From UBA2144 sp964506185 (GTDB lineage Bacteria > Patescibacteriota > Gracilibacteria > Peribacterales > Peribacteraceae), in contig CAZDKL010000002.1 of assembly GCA_964506185.1 (NCBI GenBank), forward strand, positions 1 through 64,000: a DNA stretch of 64,000 nt. The letters are read 5' to 3'. Positions 42,307-51,905 of the stretch are shown piece after piece. Both the position numbers and the translations under genes were made by a program. The notes under the pieces are model-generated. The model was not told where the DNA came from and searched no databases. It saw only the letters and a list, made by a program, of their open reading frames with translations. How positions within the stretch are numbered: position 1 is the stretch's first letter; each line of letters starts with the position of its first letter.

Positions 42307-42891
42307 CTATTCACGTATCACTTTAATCTCTCCATCCATAAACATGATAACCTTCGACGATGGTCTGTTTTCGAGAGTTCCTGAGTCGATTACAAGGTCA
42401 GGCGGGTTATCACTGAGCTGGTTTTCAATTTCTTCAACTGAATAAGTGCTCGGCTGTCCCGTCAGATTAGCCGAAGTCGTGCTTAAAGGTTTGCCAAATT
42501 CTTTGGCTAAGTCCATTGCTACTTGATGAGGGGAAACTCGGATTCCAAGAGTAGGGTTAGGTTTAGGATGAGGGACAGGGAAGAGTGTTTTGCCTGGTTT
42601 CATTGGAAGTATGATCGTCAGCGGCCCCGGAAGTTTACCTTTGGCGTAAATCAGAGCTTCTTTAGACCACTCAACCCACTCAGATGATGCTTTGACTGTT
42701 GGGAATAGAGCTGAAATAGGCTGATCAGGGGGACGATTCTTAATGTTAAATAACTTTTCAACTGCATCAGAGTTCGTCATATCACACGCAAGCCCATAAC
42801 ACGTCTCGGTTGCATGTGCGACTACTCCTCCGAGGTTGAGTATCTCGATTGCATACGCGATAGAAGCCTCTGATTCTTCAAGAATTTGCAT
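42307..42891 (-). CDS. tsaC: Threonylcarbamoyl-AMP synthase (TsaC/Sua5/YrdC family)
   Basis: TsaC makes threonylcarbamoyl-AMP for the t6A modification of ANN-decoding tRNAs. The 194 residues show GGVVAHATETCYGLACDMTN, IKNRPPDQPIS (nucleotide site KxR), PGPLTIIL, LGIRVSPHQVAMDL and PLSTTSANLTGQPS. It lacks the long Sua5 C-terminal domain, so the short TsaC type fits. The ATG is 2 nt after the dnaE stop, so the two form one transcript. Confidence 0.93.
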   Translation of the reverse strand: MQILEESEASIAYAIEILNLGGVVAHATETCYGLACDMTNSDAVEKLFNIKNRPPDQPISALFPTVKASSEWVEWSKEALIYAKGKLPGPLTIILPMKPGKTLFPVPHPKPNPTLGIRVSPHQVAMDLAKEFGKPLSTTSANLTGQPSTYSVEEIENQLSDNPPDLVIDSGTLENRPSSKVIMFMDGEIKVIRE

Positions 42892-42893
42892 GA

Positions 42894-45800
42894 TTAAACT
42901 GCAGTTGCATACTTTTCCATCACCTCCTCAACCTTCTTTTCCAAAACCGTCGACATATTCACAGTCATCGGCAAAGGAATCTCCTGCTCACCAATTTTTA
43001 GCTGAACTCGCTCCTTTCCGGGAAATGTTTCTAATACTCTCTTTAAGTCCAGAAGCATTTTTTTCGGTGCGCGTTCAGGAAGATCGATTGTGTGGACGTT
43101 TATTTGGGTTGGGGAGGAATCTTCTGATGAAGAAACCGAAGAATCCGACGAATCTGAGGATATATCATCGGAATCCTTGGTTACCTCGGGATCCTCGGAA
43201 TCCTTGTTAATAACTTTTAGTACATCATCAACTTTCATTCCATCAGCAATCCATTTTCCAAGAGGTCCGAGGAAATCATCTTCAGTATTTTTACTAACAG
43301 TTATAGTCTCGCCTGCAATTACATTTCCTTCCTCATCTATTGCTTCAACTTGTTCCTCTTCTTCAATTTCGGGACGGACAAGAGTTATTCCTTTCTTCGC
43401 TTCTTCTTCGTCGAAGAACCCATTGGCTTTTGCACGCTCAACCATTGTATTAAGAGATGCTCTTTTGCATGCATGTGCACGCATTTGCAGCTGTCCACCG
43501 CGGTAATCCAGAGTCCCTGCAGCAACTAATACGACATCAGGATTCTCTAGCCACTCTGCAACCTCTGCATATGTTCTGGGGAACAATGTTATCTCGATTT
43601 TTCCTGTTGGATCCTCCAAAAATACTATCGCCATCGTCTCACCTTTCTTAGTTGTGATCTTTTTTATTCCTTCAACGATTCCTGCAAGCGTAATTTTCTT
43701 CCCGACCTCATTATTGGTTAAGCCCGAAATCAATTGGGCCTTCTTTCCAATGTATTTCTTTAATCCCGCGAGGGGATGAGAAGAAACATATAGGCCCATC
43801 GTCTCTTTTTCCCATTGAAGCTTCGTTTGCAAAGTAGGCTCGGAAGTTTTTGGGAACTCAATCTTCGCATCCGTTATATCTTCGCCTAAATCAGTGAATA
43901 TATTGCTTTGTGCACTGCTTACATCTCCGCATTCTTTTGCAAAATTAACGATAGATTCAAAGTGTTCCACCAATTCATGTCTTGCCCCAAGAGAATCAAG
44001 CGCTCCGGACTTCGCAAGCGACTCCAAAAGCTTCTTATTAAGAATCTTCGCTGGCATTCGCTTTGCAAAATCTTCAATAGTATCAAATTTGCCTCCTTCA
44101 TCTCTTACCTCAATAACTTGTTGAACTGATGAATCCCCAATTCCTTTAATGGCAGTTAATCCGAATCGAATATTCTGAGTTTTTCCTTCGCCTTTAACAA
44201 CTGTGAAATGCCTCAGGCTCTCATTAATATCAGGGGGAAGCACTTCGATACCCATTGCACGGCATTCCTCAATTTCAATCATCACACGATCGGTTCTCTG
44301 TGCATCACAACTAAGCAGTGCAGCCATAAATTCAGCAGGATAGTGTGCTTTCAAATAAGCAGTCTCATAAGAGATCCTCGCATAACCTGTAGCGTGCGCT
44401 TTGTTAAATCCATAACCCGCAAATGGAGTTATAACGTCGTCAAAGATTTTGATTGCCAGCTTTTCATCATATCCCTGATCAATTGACCCCTTAATAAACT
44501 TCTCGCGTTGCGCATCCAGCTCCTTTTTAATCTTTTTACCTATGGCTCTTCTAAGCAAATCAGCTTCTCCAAGACTGAAGCCGGCGAATACTCTCGCAAT
44601 TTCCAGAATTTGTTCCTGATATATTCCGATTCCATAGGTCGGTTCCAAAATCGGCTTAAGATCCTTGTGAATATATTTAACCTCCTCTTTGCCGTGCTTT
44701 CGTTTGATGTAACTTGGTATCCATTCCATGGGCCCAGGACGGAAAAGCGAGATCATAGCGGCTATATCCTCAAATTTTGTGGGCTTCAATTGTTTCAAAT
44801 ATCGCCTCATACCCCCTGATTCCAACTGGAATACACCTGTTGTGTCAGTTTTCTGAAGAAGGACAAACGCTTTTTTGTCATCTATTGGAATATTAGTTAT
44901 ATCAATTTCTTTTTTCTTGGTTCTTTTAATAATTTCAAGCGTTGTCTGAATAACAGTCAGGTTCATGAGTCCCAAGAAATCCATCTTGAGAAGCCCGAGT
45001 GCCTCCAAAGGCTTAGCATGCGATTGAGTGATGATAGTTTGATCGTCCTTAGGAGCTTTTTGAATCGCTGTGTACTTAACAGTTGGCTCTTCTGTAATAA
45101 TTACACCGCAAGCGTGCACAGAAACGTGACGTGCCTTACCTTCGAGCTTCAAAGCTGTGTCAATAATCTGTTTATAGGTTTCGTTACTTTCATATGCAGG
45201 TTTTAATTCACTTGTTTCCAGTGCGTCTTTGAGTTTTGTCCCCGGACGTTCCGGAATCAGCTTTGCTAGCGTGTTCATTTCCATAAATGGAACGCCATAA
45301 GCTCTGCCAACATCTTTAACTGCTGCGCGTGCAGCAAGAGTTCCGAAAGTACAGATCTGAACTACATGGTCATTGCCATATTTTTCACGAACATACTCCA
45401 AAATTTCATCACGTCTGTTATCTGCAAAGTCTATATCAAAGTCCGGCATTGATATTCGTTCCGGATTTAAAAATCGTTCAAAGAACAGGTCATGTTCCAG
45501 AGGATCTATTCCAGTTATGTTCAAGCAATATGCAATTATCGAACTTGCTGCAGAGCCTCTGCCTGGTCCAACTGTGATTCCGCGTTTTTTGGCTTCATTT
45601 ACAAAATCGGCAACTATCAGGAAATACCCGGAGAAGTCGACCTGCTCAATAATCTTTAATTCGTACTCAAGGCGCTCTTTGTGCTTTTTGCCTGGTTTTC
45701 CATAGCGTGTTTTCAAGCCTTTCTCTGCCAGTGCGCGCAGCTCCTTCTTCTCTGTGCTTCCTTTTGGGACGGGAAACTTCGGAATGTGATATTTACCAAA

Positions 45801-46640
45801 TTCCAATTTGGTTTTGCATCGGTCGGCAATAACTTTTGTATTTTCAAGTGCCTCGGGGACATGAGAGAAAGCTTTTTCCATCTCCTCAAATGGCCTCATA
45901 GAAAAATCAGAGTCCTTCATGCTAAATCTACTGGGATCATCCACTCTTGCGTTCTTCTGAATGCACAAAACTACGTCATGTGCTTCTGCATCAGTCGATC
46001 TGCAGTAATGGCTGTTACATGTAGCAACCAAAGGCACACTCAACTCCTTTCCCCACTTGATTAACTGCTGATTAATCTCGGACTGACCACTTACATTTGG
46101 CAAATCCATCAATTCAAAGTACAAATTCTCTTTTCCAAAGTAAGACTGATACTCTTCAACTAATTTTCTGATGGTTTCTTCATCTTCATTAAGCGCGGCC
46201 TTTGGGATTGCACCGCTAATAGGTCCGGTCAGAGCTATTAAGCCTTTTCCATATTCCTTAAGAAGTTCACCATCAACTCGCGGCTTGTAATACATTCCTT
46301 CAAGAGCTGCGGTGGTTGCAAGTTTCAATAAATTTTCATAACCCTTCTGAGTTTCAGCTAAAAGAACCAAAGGGAAGCGCTTCGAATCAATCCCGCTCTC
46401 CTTATCATGGCGTGAGCGAGCGGCTACATAAGTTTCCAATCCCAAAATCGGCTTCATGTCATGCTCCTTGGCGGCCTTGTAGAACTCAATCAGCCCATAT
46501 GTATAACCTTTATCAGCTAGACCCACGGCACTTTGTCCTAACTCCTTGGCTCTAAGCACAATTTCCTCAGGGCTCGGAAGAGCCTCGAGTAGGGAATAGG
46601 TACTATGGCAATGCAGATGGACGAAATCTTCAGGCTTCAT
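42894..46640 (-). CDS. dnaE: DNA polymerase III alpha subunit
   Basis: The replicative polymerase has 1248 residues. The N-terminal PHP domain begins HLHCHSTYSLLEALPSPEE. GRGSAASSIIAYCLNITGIDP and the catalytic PDFDIDFAD (about residue 392) are clear, as are FQLESGGMRRYLKQLKP and the HhH/OB parts (KITLAGIVEGIKKITTKKGE). A Ser/Asp-rich insert (about residues 1146-1180) is written by TCGGAATCC-type repeats. PHP metal residues look largely present, so proofreading may be intrinsic. No Shine-Dalgarno. Confidence 0.97.
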   Translation of the reverse strand: MKPEDFVHLHCHSTYSLLEALPSPEEIVLRAKELGQSAVGLADKGYTYGLIEFYKAAKEHDMKPILGLETYVAARSRHDKESGIDSKRFPLVLLAETQKGYENLLKLATTAALEGMYYKPRVDGELLKEYGKGLIALTGPISGAIPKAALNEDEETIRKLVEEYQSYFGKENLYFELMDLPNVSGQSEINQQLIKWGKELSVPLVATCNSHYCRSTDAEAHDVVLCIQKNARVDDPSRFSMKDSDFSMRPFEEMEKAFSHVPEALENTKVIADRCKTKLEFGKYHIPKFPVPKGSTEKKELRALAEKGLKTRYGKPGKKHKERLEYELKIIEQVDFSGYFLIVADFVNEAKKRGITVGPGRGSAASSIIAYCLNITGIDPLEHDLFFERFLNPERISMPDFDIDFADNRRDEILEYVREKYGNDHVVQICTFGTLAARAAVKDVGRAYGVPFMEMNTLAKLIPERPGTKLKDALETSELKPAYESNETYKQIIDTALKLEGKARHVSVHACGVIITEEPTVKYTAIQKAPKDDQTIITQSHAKPLEALGLLKMDFLGLMNLTVIQTTLEIIKRTKKKEIDITNIPIDDKKAFVLLQKTDTTGVFQLESGGMRRYLKQLKPTKFEDIAAMISLFRPGPMEWIPSYIKRKHGKEEVKYIHKDLKPILEPTYGIGIYQEQILEIARVFAGFSLGEADLLRRAIGKKIKKELDAQREKFIKGSIDQGYDEKLAIKIFDDVITPFAGYGFNKAHATGYARISYETAYLKAHYPAEFMAALLSCDAQRTDRVMIEIEECRAMGIEVLPPDINESLRHFTVVKGEGKTQNIRFGLTAIKGIGDSSVQQVIEVRDEGGKFDTIEDFAKRMPAKILNKKLLESLAKSGALDSLGARHELVEHFESIVNFAKECGDVSSAQSNIFTDLGEDITDAKIEFPKTSEPTLQTKLQWEKETMGLYVSSHPLAGLKKYIGKKAQLISGLTNNEVGKKITLAGIVEGIKKITTKKGETMAIVFLEDPTGKIEITLFPRTYAEVAEWLENPDVVLVAAGTLDYRGGQLQMRAHACKRASLNTMVERAKANGFFDEEEAKKGITLVRPEIEEEEQVEAIDEEGNVIAGETITVSKNTEDDFLGPLGKWIADGMKVDDVLKVINKDSEDPEVTKDSDDISSDSSDSSVSSSEDSSPTQINVHTIDLPERAPKKMLLDLKRVLETFPGKERVQLKIGEQEIPLPMTVNMSTVLEKKVEEVMEKYATAV
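43112..43203. repeat. Repeat-encoded Ser/Asp insert in dnaE
   Basis: On the plus strand GAATCCGACGAATCTGAGG and TCGGAATCC-type units recur and stay in frame. A similar TCGGAATCCTCGG run is intergenic at 30168-30192. Confidence 0.6.
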
Positions 46641-46693
46641 GGAGCTTGAGTTTAGCAGAAGATTGAGGAGATTTATTATGATCTGATGCTTTT

Positions 46694-46855
46694 GTTCCGC
46701 TTTGAAGCGGAACCGGAAACATCCCTAGGGCAAGGGGAAAAGTGGACTCAAGTGCCGGAAAATTTTGAGATGGTATTGACGATGATTTCTGAGGTGCCAC
46801 TATTAGATACCGGCCCGCCCACCGTACCGCTTACCCACCCCGTGGGGGGCGGGTG
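46694..46855 (+). repeat. Composite ~160-bp element, copy 3
   Basis: The GTTCCGCTT/AAGCGGAAC hairpin (46694-46713), a 100-bp spacer with GGGGAAAAGTGG and GGTATTGACGATG, and a CCCGCCCACC...CCCACCCCGTGGGGGGCGGGTG hairpin region (46814-46855) follow the same plan as the copies at 11 and 19 kb. Confidence 0.8.
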
Positions 46856-46920
46856 TATCTATGGTAAAAAAAGCACCCAAAATACCCAAATTATCATTCA
46901 AATCAGCAAATAACCTCACA

Positions 46921-46949
46921 TTGAGCAAAATCATAAAATGTTGTATAAT
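46921..46949 (+). promoter_or_regulatory. Promoter of the second small/large pair
   Basis: TTGAGC and TATAAT (preceded by TTG) are spaced by 17 bp. The start codon at 46971 is 21 nt beyond. Confidence 0.7.
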
Positions 46950-46970
46950 AGATATAAAGACACACATCTA

Positions 46971-47294
46971 ATGTCGACCTCTCTTCCTATCCTTCCATCG
47001 GGTGACCAGCTCTATGACTATCTAATGGGGCAGATTGAGCCTGATTTAGTAAGCGATCGTATTCCGTTTACGGTCGAGGCTTATAAAACGGATACAGAGG
47101 AGGAGCGCAAAGAGCGCGCAATCCGGTATCAGAAAGCGTTTGATGAATACAAGAAGCGCAAGGATGAATATGTTAAAGAAGCCAGAAAGAAAATTGCTGA
47201 ATATGAACGGGAAAAATTTGATGAACTGGAAGAAGTTAGCGCTATTTTTGATGAGGAAAGAATGATGGAGATTGGATTTAACCCTGACGAATAA
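46971..47294 (+). CDS. Small coiled-coil protein, paralogue of 30227-30589
   Basis: The 107-residue start at MSTSLPILPSG was chosen because the longer frame crosses the -10 box. PSGDQLYDYLMGQIEPDLVSD, then EEERKERAIRYQKAFDEYKKRKDEYVKEARKKIAEYEREKFDELEEV, align with the 120-residue protein at 30227 over most of their length. It overlaps the next gene by one base (TAATG). Function unknown. Confidence 0.68.
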   Translation: MSTSLPILPSGDQLYDYLMGQIEPDLVSDRIPFTVEAYKTDTEEERKERAIRYQKAFDEYKKRKDEYVKEARKKIAEYEREKFDELEEVSAIFDEERMMEIGFNPDE

Positions 47295-49174
47295 TGCCCA
47301 AAGACGATTCCAAAAAAATCGAGCAAATATCTGCTGATGATCCTGCATCTCAGGAAACTCAGGGCACTCCAGAGAAATCGATCGAGTCTCCAGAGGATCT
47401 AATCAACACTTCGGATGAAGAACGTAAAGCTGCGAAGCAAGATAGCAAAACATTGAGCAGACAATTATCTTCCGTTGATAAAAAAACAGAGAAAGCAGCA
47501 GAAGAAGAAGAGCTTCCTCCCGGTGTACTAAGAAATCTTAATGAGTATTTTCAGGAGTACAGTGATCACGTTGCTACTATTGAAACAAATTACGTAAGCA
47601 GTATTCGAAACCTCATAAAGACTACTGCTAATCGTGAGAATGCCATCAGGCATTCAAACGAAATCTTACAAACTCTTCTTGATGATTTAAAAAGGTCTCC
47701 GACAATAAAAAAGTTCAAGGAAAACTCACCCACACATTACAATGGCTTGCTTTCTGCGATTCAAGACATTCGAATTGATTCAGGAACACAGGGCGAAAAG
47801 TATGAAATAGACGCTCCGAGTATGGACGGACCATTTACTTTAGTTCCGGTTCATCTAGAGAGCGGAAAATATGAACCTATTGGTATCGAATATTCTGTCG
47901 ATCCGGAAACTGGAGTTGTTGTGCGAGGCTTTCGTGATAAGCGTACAAAGGATCATAAGTTTTATCCGCTATCAGGAAACAGAGACTTGTATCACAAGCT
48001 CTACGTTAAAGACGCAGATAAGCTGAGAGAAGAGATGCTTGTTAAATACGGCAGCACCAGTGATAGTGTCGAAAAGCGGGCGTTCATCGACAAGTCAGAA
48101 GCTTACGATAAAGAAATGAGTGCAAAGGCGGAAAGATGGAAGATCAGCGAAGATATGAACAGAAGGGTGGAAAAACTTAGAGACGGGATAAGTCATCTTC
48201 GCAGTGTTCTTGGTGAGCACGGGGAAAGCTTTGCAAAGTGTGTTGCTATGATGCAGGAAAAACATATGCACCATGCAGATCTACCTGCTGACGATCAGAA
48301 GTCATATTTTGTTGTGTGCAATGCGCTTTCTAATCTTCAGAAGCGACTCCATGAGCCTGACATACTTAAGGCGATGGAGGAAAAAATGAAACAAGAGAAT
48401 CAAGATTATGCAGACTGGCAGTCGGCTACGGAAAAAGGCGAAAAGACAGATAGTATTCCGTTTCGAGAGATGAATTTCTCCAGACAACCTTCTGGTGCTA
48501 CGTATTATCAGCATGATCCCAGACACGCACTGCTTGGTCGTGTGATTGCACAAGAATTTGAGACCTTAAAAACTGAAAGCGGAGCTGAGTTTTCTCTTGT
48601 TTTTAGGCAAGGTGTCACAGGCGAGCGTTATGTCTATCAAAGCATTGATTACTTCTTCGATATAAACGATCATTTTCAACTTGTGATGAATAACCAGCAA
48701 ATTGATCACAACCTAAGGCGTGCCGCCGGCAATCCGTTTTCAAATGGAGAGATGATGGAAGATTTAACTGCAAAGTTTAAGAGGGAACATGAAGAAAAAG
48801 TTGCTACGCGCAGAGAAGAAGCACAGAAAGAAGGTTCAGATTTTCAAGAGGCAATTGCAGCGGCCAATAAGCAAGAGGAAGAATGCGCACTTCTTAAAGA
48901 TCCAAATGCAGAGGTACGTAATCCAGCTGCAGAGCGATACCGCCTTGCGTCATTTGTTCATAGAGCAGATACAGTGCTTAGAACTGCCGGAGGATCCCTT
49001 GGCTATCCCATAGAAGACTTTCAGGGCTTATTTGATAAGCGCAATACAGCGGCAGAGATTCTGTCCAAAACGGGAGACAGCGTAGATAACCCCAAGATGG
49101 TGGAGTATTTTGCAAGTTTTCAAAGAGCTGAGCCCTCAAAATTCTTTACAGCAGGGCAAGGAGAGATTGTTTAG
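47294..49174 (+). CDS. Large charged protein, partner of the 107-residue gene
   Basis: The product has 626 residues. A disordered acidic N-terminus (about 1-75, rich in Ser/Glu/Lys) is followed by helical and mixed regions: LPPGVLRNLNEYFQEYSDHVATIETNY; the beta-containing segments GPFTLVPVHLESGKYEPIGIEYSVDPETG and SGAEFSLVFRQGVTGERYVYQSIDYFFDIND; and a helical end. It has no signal peptide or membrane helix. Its position and coupling match the 646-residue gene at 30586, though I see no clear sequence match between the two. Confidence 0.6.
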   Translation: MPKDDSKKIEQISADDPASQETQGTPEKSIESPEDLINTSDEERKAAKQDSKTLSRQLSSVDKKTEKAAEEEELPPGVLRNLNEYFQEYSDHVATIETNYVSSIRNLIKTTANRENAIRHSNEILQTLLDDLKRSPTIKKFKENSPTHYNGLLSAIQDIRIDSGTQGEKYEIDAPSMDGPFTLVPVHLESGKYEPIGIEYSVDPETGVVVRGFRDKRTKDHKFYPLSGNRDLYHKLYVKDADKLREEMLVKYGSTSDSVEKRAFIDKSEAYDKEMSAKAERWKISEDMNRRVEKLRDGISHLRSVLGEHGESFAKCVAMMQEKHMHHADLPADDQKSYFVVCNALSNLQKRLHEPDILKAMEEKMKQENQDYADWQSATEKGEKTDSIPFREMNFSRQPSGATYYQHDPRHALLGRVIAQEFETLKTESGAEFSLVFRQGVTGERYVYQSIDYFFDINDHFQLVMNNQQIDHNLRRAAGNPFSNGEMMEDLTAKFKREHEEKVATRREEAQKEGSDFQEAIAAANKQEEECALLKDPNAEVRNPAAERYRLASFVHRADTVLRTAGGSLGYPIEDFQGLFDKRNTAAEILSKTGDSVDNPKMVEYFASFQRAEPSKFFTAGQGEIV

Positions 49175-49190
49175 TAAGTAGTCGTGTAAA

Positions 49191-49859
49191 ATGGTAGAGT
49201 CTGCTCCTATTTGCATGCTTTCTAAGAATATCTACAAATTCTACGGGCCAATAATGAAGTTCATGGGTTATGAGCGTAGTATTTTTCGATACATCAAAAA
49301 ATTACCTATTGAAGTCCGCTCAGGAAGCTCAATTTTGGATGCAGGTTGTGGTACAGGTGTTGCTGGATTATCACTTATGAAAAAGTCCTCAGAATCCAAA
49401 CTACTTGCTACAGATCTGGATGAAAGGTTCTTGCATCAGGTAATTAACAAGGCAAAAAAACGTGGACTAGATTCTACAAAAGTTTCCACAGGAATATCAG
49501 ATATTATTTCTCCAAATAAAGTAACTGTTACTGATGGATCTTCGATCACTCTCAAAGAAAAACAATTTGATGTTGTGGTTGCAAGTGGGGCAATCGGATA
49601 TTCAAAAAATCAGTCAGAAACGCTACAAACTTTATTGCATCTCGTAAAACCCGGAGGTCATTTTATTAATTTAGAGATGAAAGAAAACCTCTTAGGAAGA
49701 ATGGTAGCTAAAAAATATAAGTACTCTGTCATGTCGATCGATATGATGATCAATACAATTAAATCTAAGGGATTTATAATGCAAAGAGTTCCTCTTCGAA
49801 TCAGAAACTTTCCTGCGAATATAACAAGGAACAGCATAATTGCGCAAAGGCCTCAGTGA
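49191..49859 (+). CDS. Class I SAM-dependent methyltransferase
   Basis: The 222 residues contain SILDAGCGTGVAGLSLM (SAM motif I), LLATDLDERFL (acidic residue of motif II), FDVVVASGAIGYS and LHLVKPGGHFINLEM (post motif). The N-terminal part (KNIYKFYGPIMKFMGYERS) resembles ubiquinone/menaquinone-type methyltransferases, but the substrate is unknown. It begins 16 nt after the large protein gene and is probably co-transcribed. Confidence 0.85.
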   Translation: MVESAPICMLSKNIYKFYGPIMKFMGYERSIFRYIKKLPIEVRSGSSILDAGCGTGVAGLSLMKKSSESKLLATDLDERFLHQVINKAKKRGLDSTKVSTGISDIISPNKVTVTDGSSITLKEKQFDVVVASGAIGYSKNQSETLQTLLHLVKPGGHFINLEMKENLLGRMVAKKYKYSVMSIDMMINTIKSKGFIMQRVPLRIRNFPANITRNSIIAQRPQ

Positions 49860-49863
49860 ATGA

Positions 49864-50148
49864 TCAGTTTCTTCTTTTTAGTTTAAGTCTAATACTTAAA
49901 AACAGTATTATTAAACATGCAGAGAAATTTATCCCCATTACAATACGTAGAAGTAGATCTTTTAGAATAACTATAGAGTAAAGGAATGCAATCCCTGTTG
50001 ATGAAGACCAAAGTGCATATGATGAGATATTTGCACTTTGTTTTTTGTGGAAATACAAGTCAGCAATTGTCGGCCAGTACGCAATAAAACTTAAAAACCC
50101 CGTTGCACCGTAGGCGATTATGAGTATTTGTGATGATAGTTCTTGCAT
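49864..50148 (-). CDS. Three-helix PQ-loop (SemiSWEET-like) membrane protein
   Basis: The 94 residues form three hydrophobic helices, with GFLSFIAYWPTIADLYFHKKQSANISSYALWSSSTGIAFLYS matching the proline-containing first helix and loop of SemiSWEET/MtN3 transporters. Such proteins dimerise to move sugars. It runs convergent to the methyltransferase gene, with 4 nt between their ends. Confidence 0.62.
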   Translation of the reverse strand: MQELSSQILIIAYGATGFLSFIAYWPTIADLYFHKKQSANISSYALWSSSTGIAFLYSIVILKDLLLRIVMGINFSACLIILFLSIRLKLKRRN

Positions 50149-50180
50149 AGGTGTATTTTACAGGGTTAATAGTTGCTAGT

Positions 50181-51905
50181 CTAAGTATCACACTTCTTCC
50201 AAAGTTGTCCTCCACCCATGTACTGTCCGTTAGTGTACGGGAAACAGCTCTCCTTCAGGATCAGTTTGAGAATGTGATCCAGTCTTTCGATACATGGTCT
50301 GTCTATGCAGGACCTCCTAATAAACCAGTTTATACCTCTTGCAAAGTCGCGCATTGTTCCCTGATTCAATGAGTTAGCAATTCGACCGTACTCACCAATA
50401 AAACTCCTTATCACCAAAAATTCGAGCCCTGTTTGCTTCGGCGTATCTGTTGCATGGGGGACAGAGGGTGCAATGATTTGTTCCTGATAAACATCCCACT
50501 TCTTTAGCTCACCTCTGACCCACGATTGCAAATAGGCATCGACCAAAACAAAAGGATTCCAAATCGACCAGCTATTATACTCTTCCGGAAGCCTGTAATA
50601 GAGCGGACGCCTCTTGCCCCAGACTTCTCTCATAACCATATATTCCCTTACCAGGCGCAGATTGTTTTTGTCCAAGCTAAACGGTCCATGAGTCTCCATT
50701 TTCAAGGCGCCTTTGGGCCATTTAGGAGGCCAGACAGTATCGTAATCCATTGAAGGATATCTACCCTTATCATCGGGCTTTTCCAGTGGAGTTGGAGGAT
50801 CGCCGTATGCACCCGGTTCCATGTTGCATCCCACTTGTACTTCGTGCGTTGGAGTTACGCCCGAATAGTTCTTAAAGTTTTGATTTTGAGTAGATCCTCT
50901 TCCCATCCATTGGTTTATTTTGGATGCAAGCTCCAGCACTTTGGCATTACTTATGAATAAACTTTTCCTAAACGCTTCCGCACCGGCCATTAGTTCGTAT
51001 TCTGCATCGATAGCTTCTGGCCAACCGGAATCTGGAACTGATAACCCCGAATAAGGCTCGAGAGTTTCTTTGTCGCAACCGAAACCATAAACAGTTTTAT
51101 CTTTCACAAATTCAGTCGGGGGAAGGTAATCGGTATGGAACGGACACATATAAGTATCTGTGCACCCGGTTTTTTCCATACATTCACTAATGCTTCCAAA
51201 AAATCCGCTTGGAGAAAAAGTACACATTCCACTGTCGCAATAATAACCGGATGGATGTGGCTCAAAAGCACGCGGCTCATTCCAGCCTTTATCATTAACA
51301 GTATTGTCTCTTGCGCCTTCCAACAACATTTCATAGCGCTCGGATAAGAAAAGCACAACATTCACCAGCATTTCTATAGATTTGTACCGCTTATCAGCAA
51401 GTGCTTTCTGTATCATGCATCTTGTTCGTTCAATTTGCGTTTCTATCAACATTAAATCTATATGAAGGCACGGAGTAACCTCATCTAAATCTCTCTGTTT
51501 AAGTGTTACATGTACTTTTGTATCCAAAATAAGCGCCATTGCTCCATAACCTCTGTTCAGCCAGTTGCTAAAACCTCTGTTATCGAATGTTTCGGCAGTA
51601 TCACTCGAGAAAGCACGGTTTATTCCTTTTTGTGCGCGGTCAATTACCTTCCTGGTGTAGTGGTCAGATATAGGTTCAATTGAATAAGAAGGATAAGCAG
51701 ATGTGCCGCCACCGATTATTGCTTCCAAAGAGGGATTTGTTCCACCACTTACATTACATTTAGGCAGACTTAGTGCTTGTGAAGATTGTGGTAATAGGCA
51801 GAGAAACAAAAAACAAAAAACAAAAAACAAAAAACTGAGATTTCTTTGAAGAAAAATTTTAGAGAGCCTGCATTCGGAGAATAATATGATCACTTCCTTG
51901 GACAA
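50181..51905 (-). CDS. Cysteine-rich exported protein, fifth gene of the operon
   Basis: The 574 residues start with a long n-region and a signal peptide (LSFLFFVFCFLFLCLLPQSSQA) whose hydrophobic core is encoded by AAAAAAC heptamers. The mature part has about 20 cysteines, some clustered (GYYCDSGMCTFSPSGFFGSISECMEKTGCTDTYMCPF). It ends SCIDRPCIERLDHIL...ESCFPYTNG. No known domain was recognised. Disulfides and an outside location are likely. Its start overlaps the 849-residue gene by 16 nt. Confidence 0.65.
   Translation of the reverse strand: MSKEVIILFSECRLSKIFLQRNLSFLFFVFCFLFLCLLPQSSQALSLPKCNVSGGTNPSLEAIIGGGTSAYPSYSIEPISDHYTRKVIDRAQKGINRAFSSDTAETFDNRGFSNWLNRGYGAMALILDTKVHVTLKQRDLDEVTPCLHIDLMLIETQIERTRCMIQKALADKRYKSIEMLVNVVLFLSERYEMLLEGARDNTVNDKGWNEPRAFEPHPSGYYCDSGMCTFSPSGFFGSISECMEKTGCTDTYMCPFHTDYLPPTEFVKDKTVYGFGCDKETLEPYSGLSVPDSGWPEAIDAEYELMAGAEAFRKSLFISNAKVLELASKINQWMGRGSTQNQNFKNYSGVTPTHEVQVGCNMEPGAYGDPPTPLEKPDDKGRYPSMDYDTVWPPKWPKGALKMETHGPFSLDKNNLRLVREYMVMREVWGKRRPLYYRLPEEYNSWSIWNPFVLVDAYLQSWVRGELKKWDVYQEQIIAPSVPHATDTPKQTGLEFLVIRSFIGEYGRIANSLNQGTMRDFARGINWFIRRSCIDRPCIERLDHILKLILKESCFPYTNGQYMGGGQLWKKCDT
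51808..51835. repeat. AAAAAAC heptamers in a signal peptide
   Basis: Four full units plus a partial one encode the hydrophobic core of the 574-residue protein's signal peptide. One unit gained or lost would shift the frame. Confidence 0.85.

Larger units (their letters stand above)
46641..46970. other. Intergenic region between dnaE and the second small/large pair
   Basis: It holds composite element copy 3 (46694-46855) and a good promoter (46921-46949). No ORF is supported. Confidence 0.6.
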
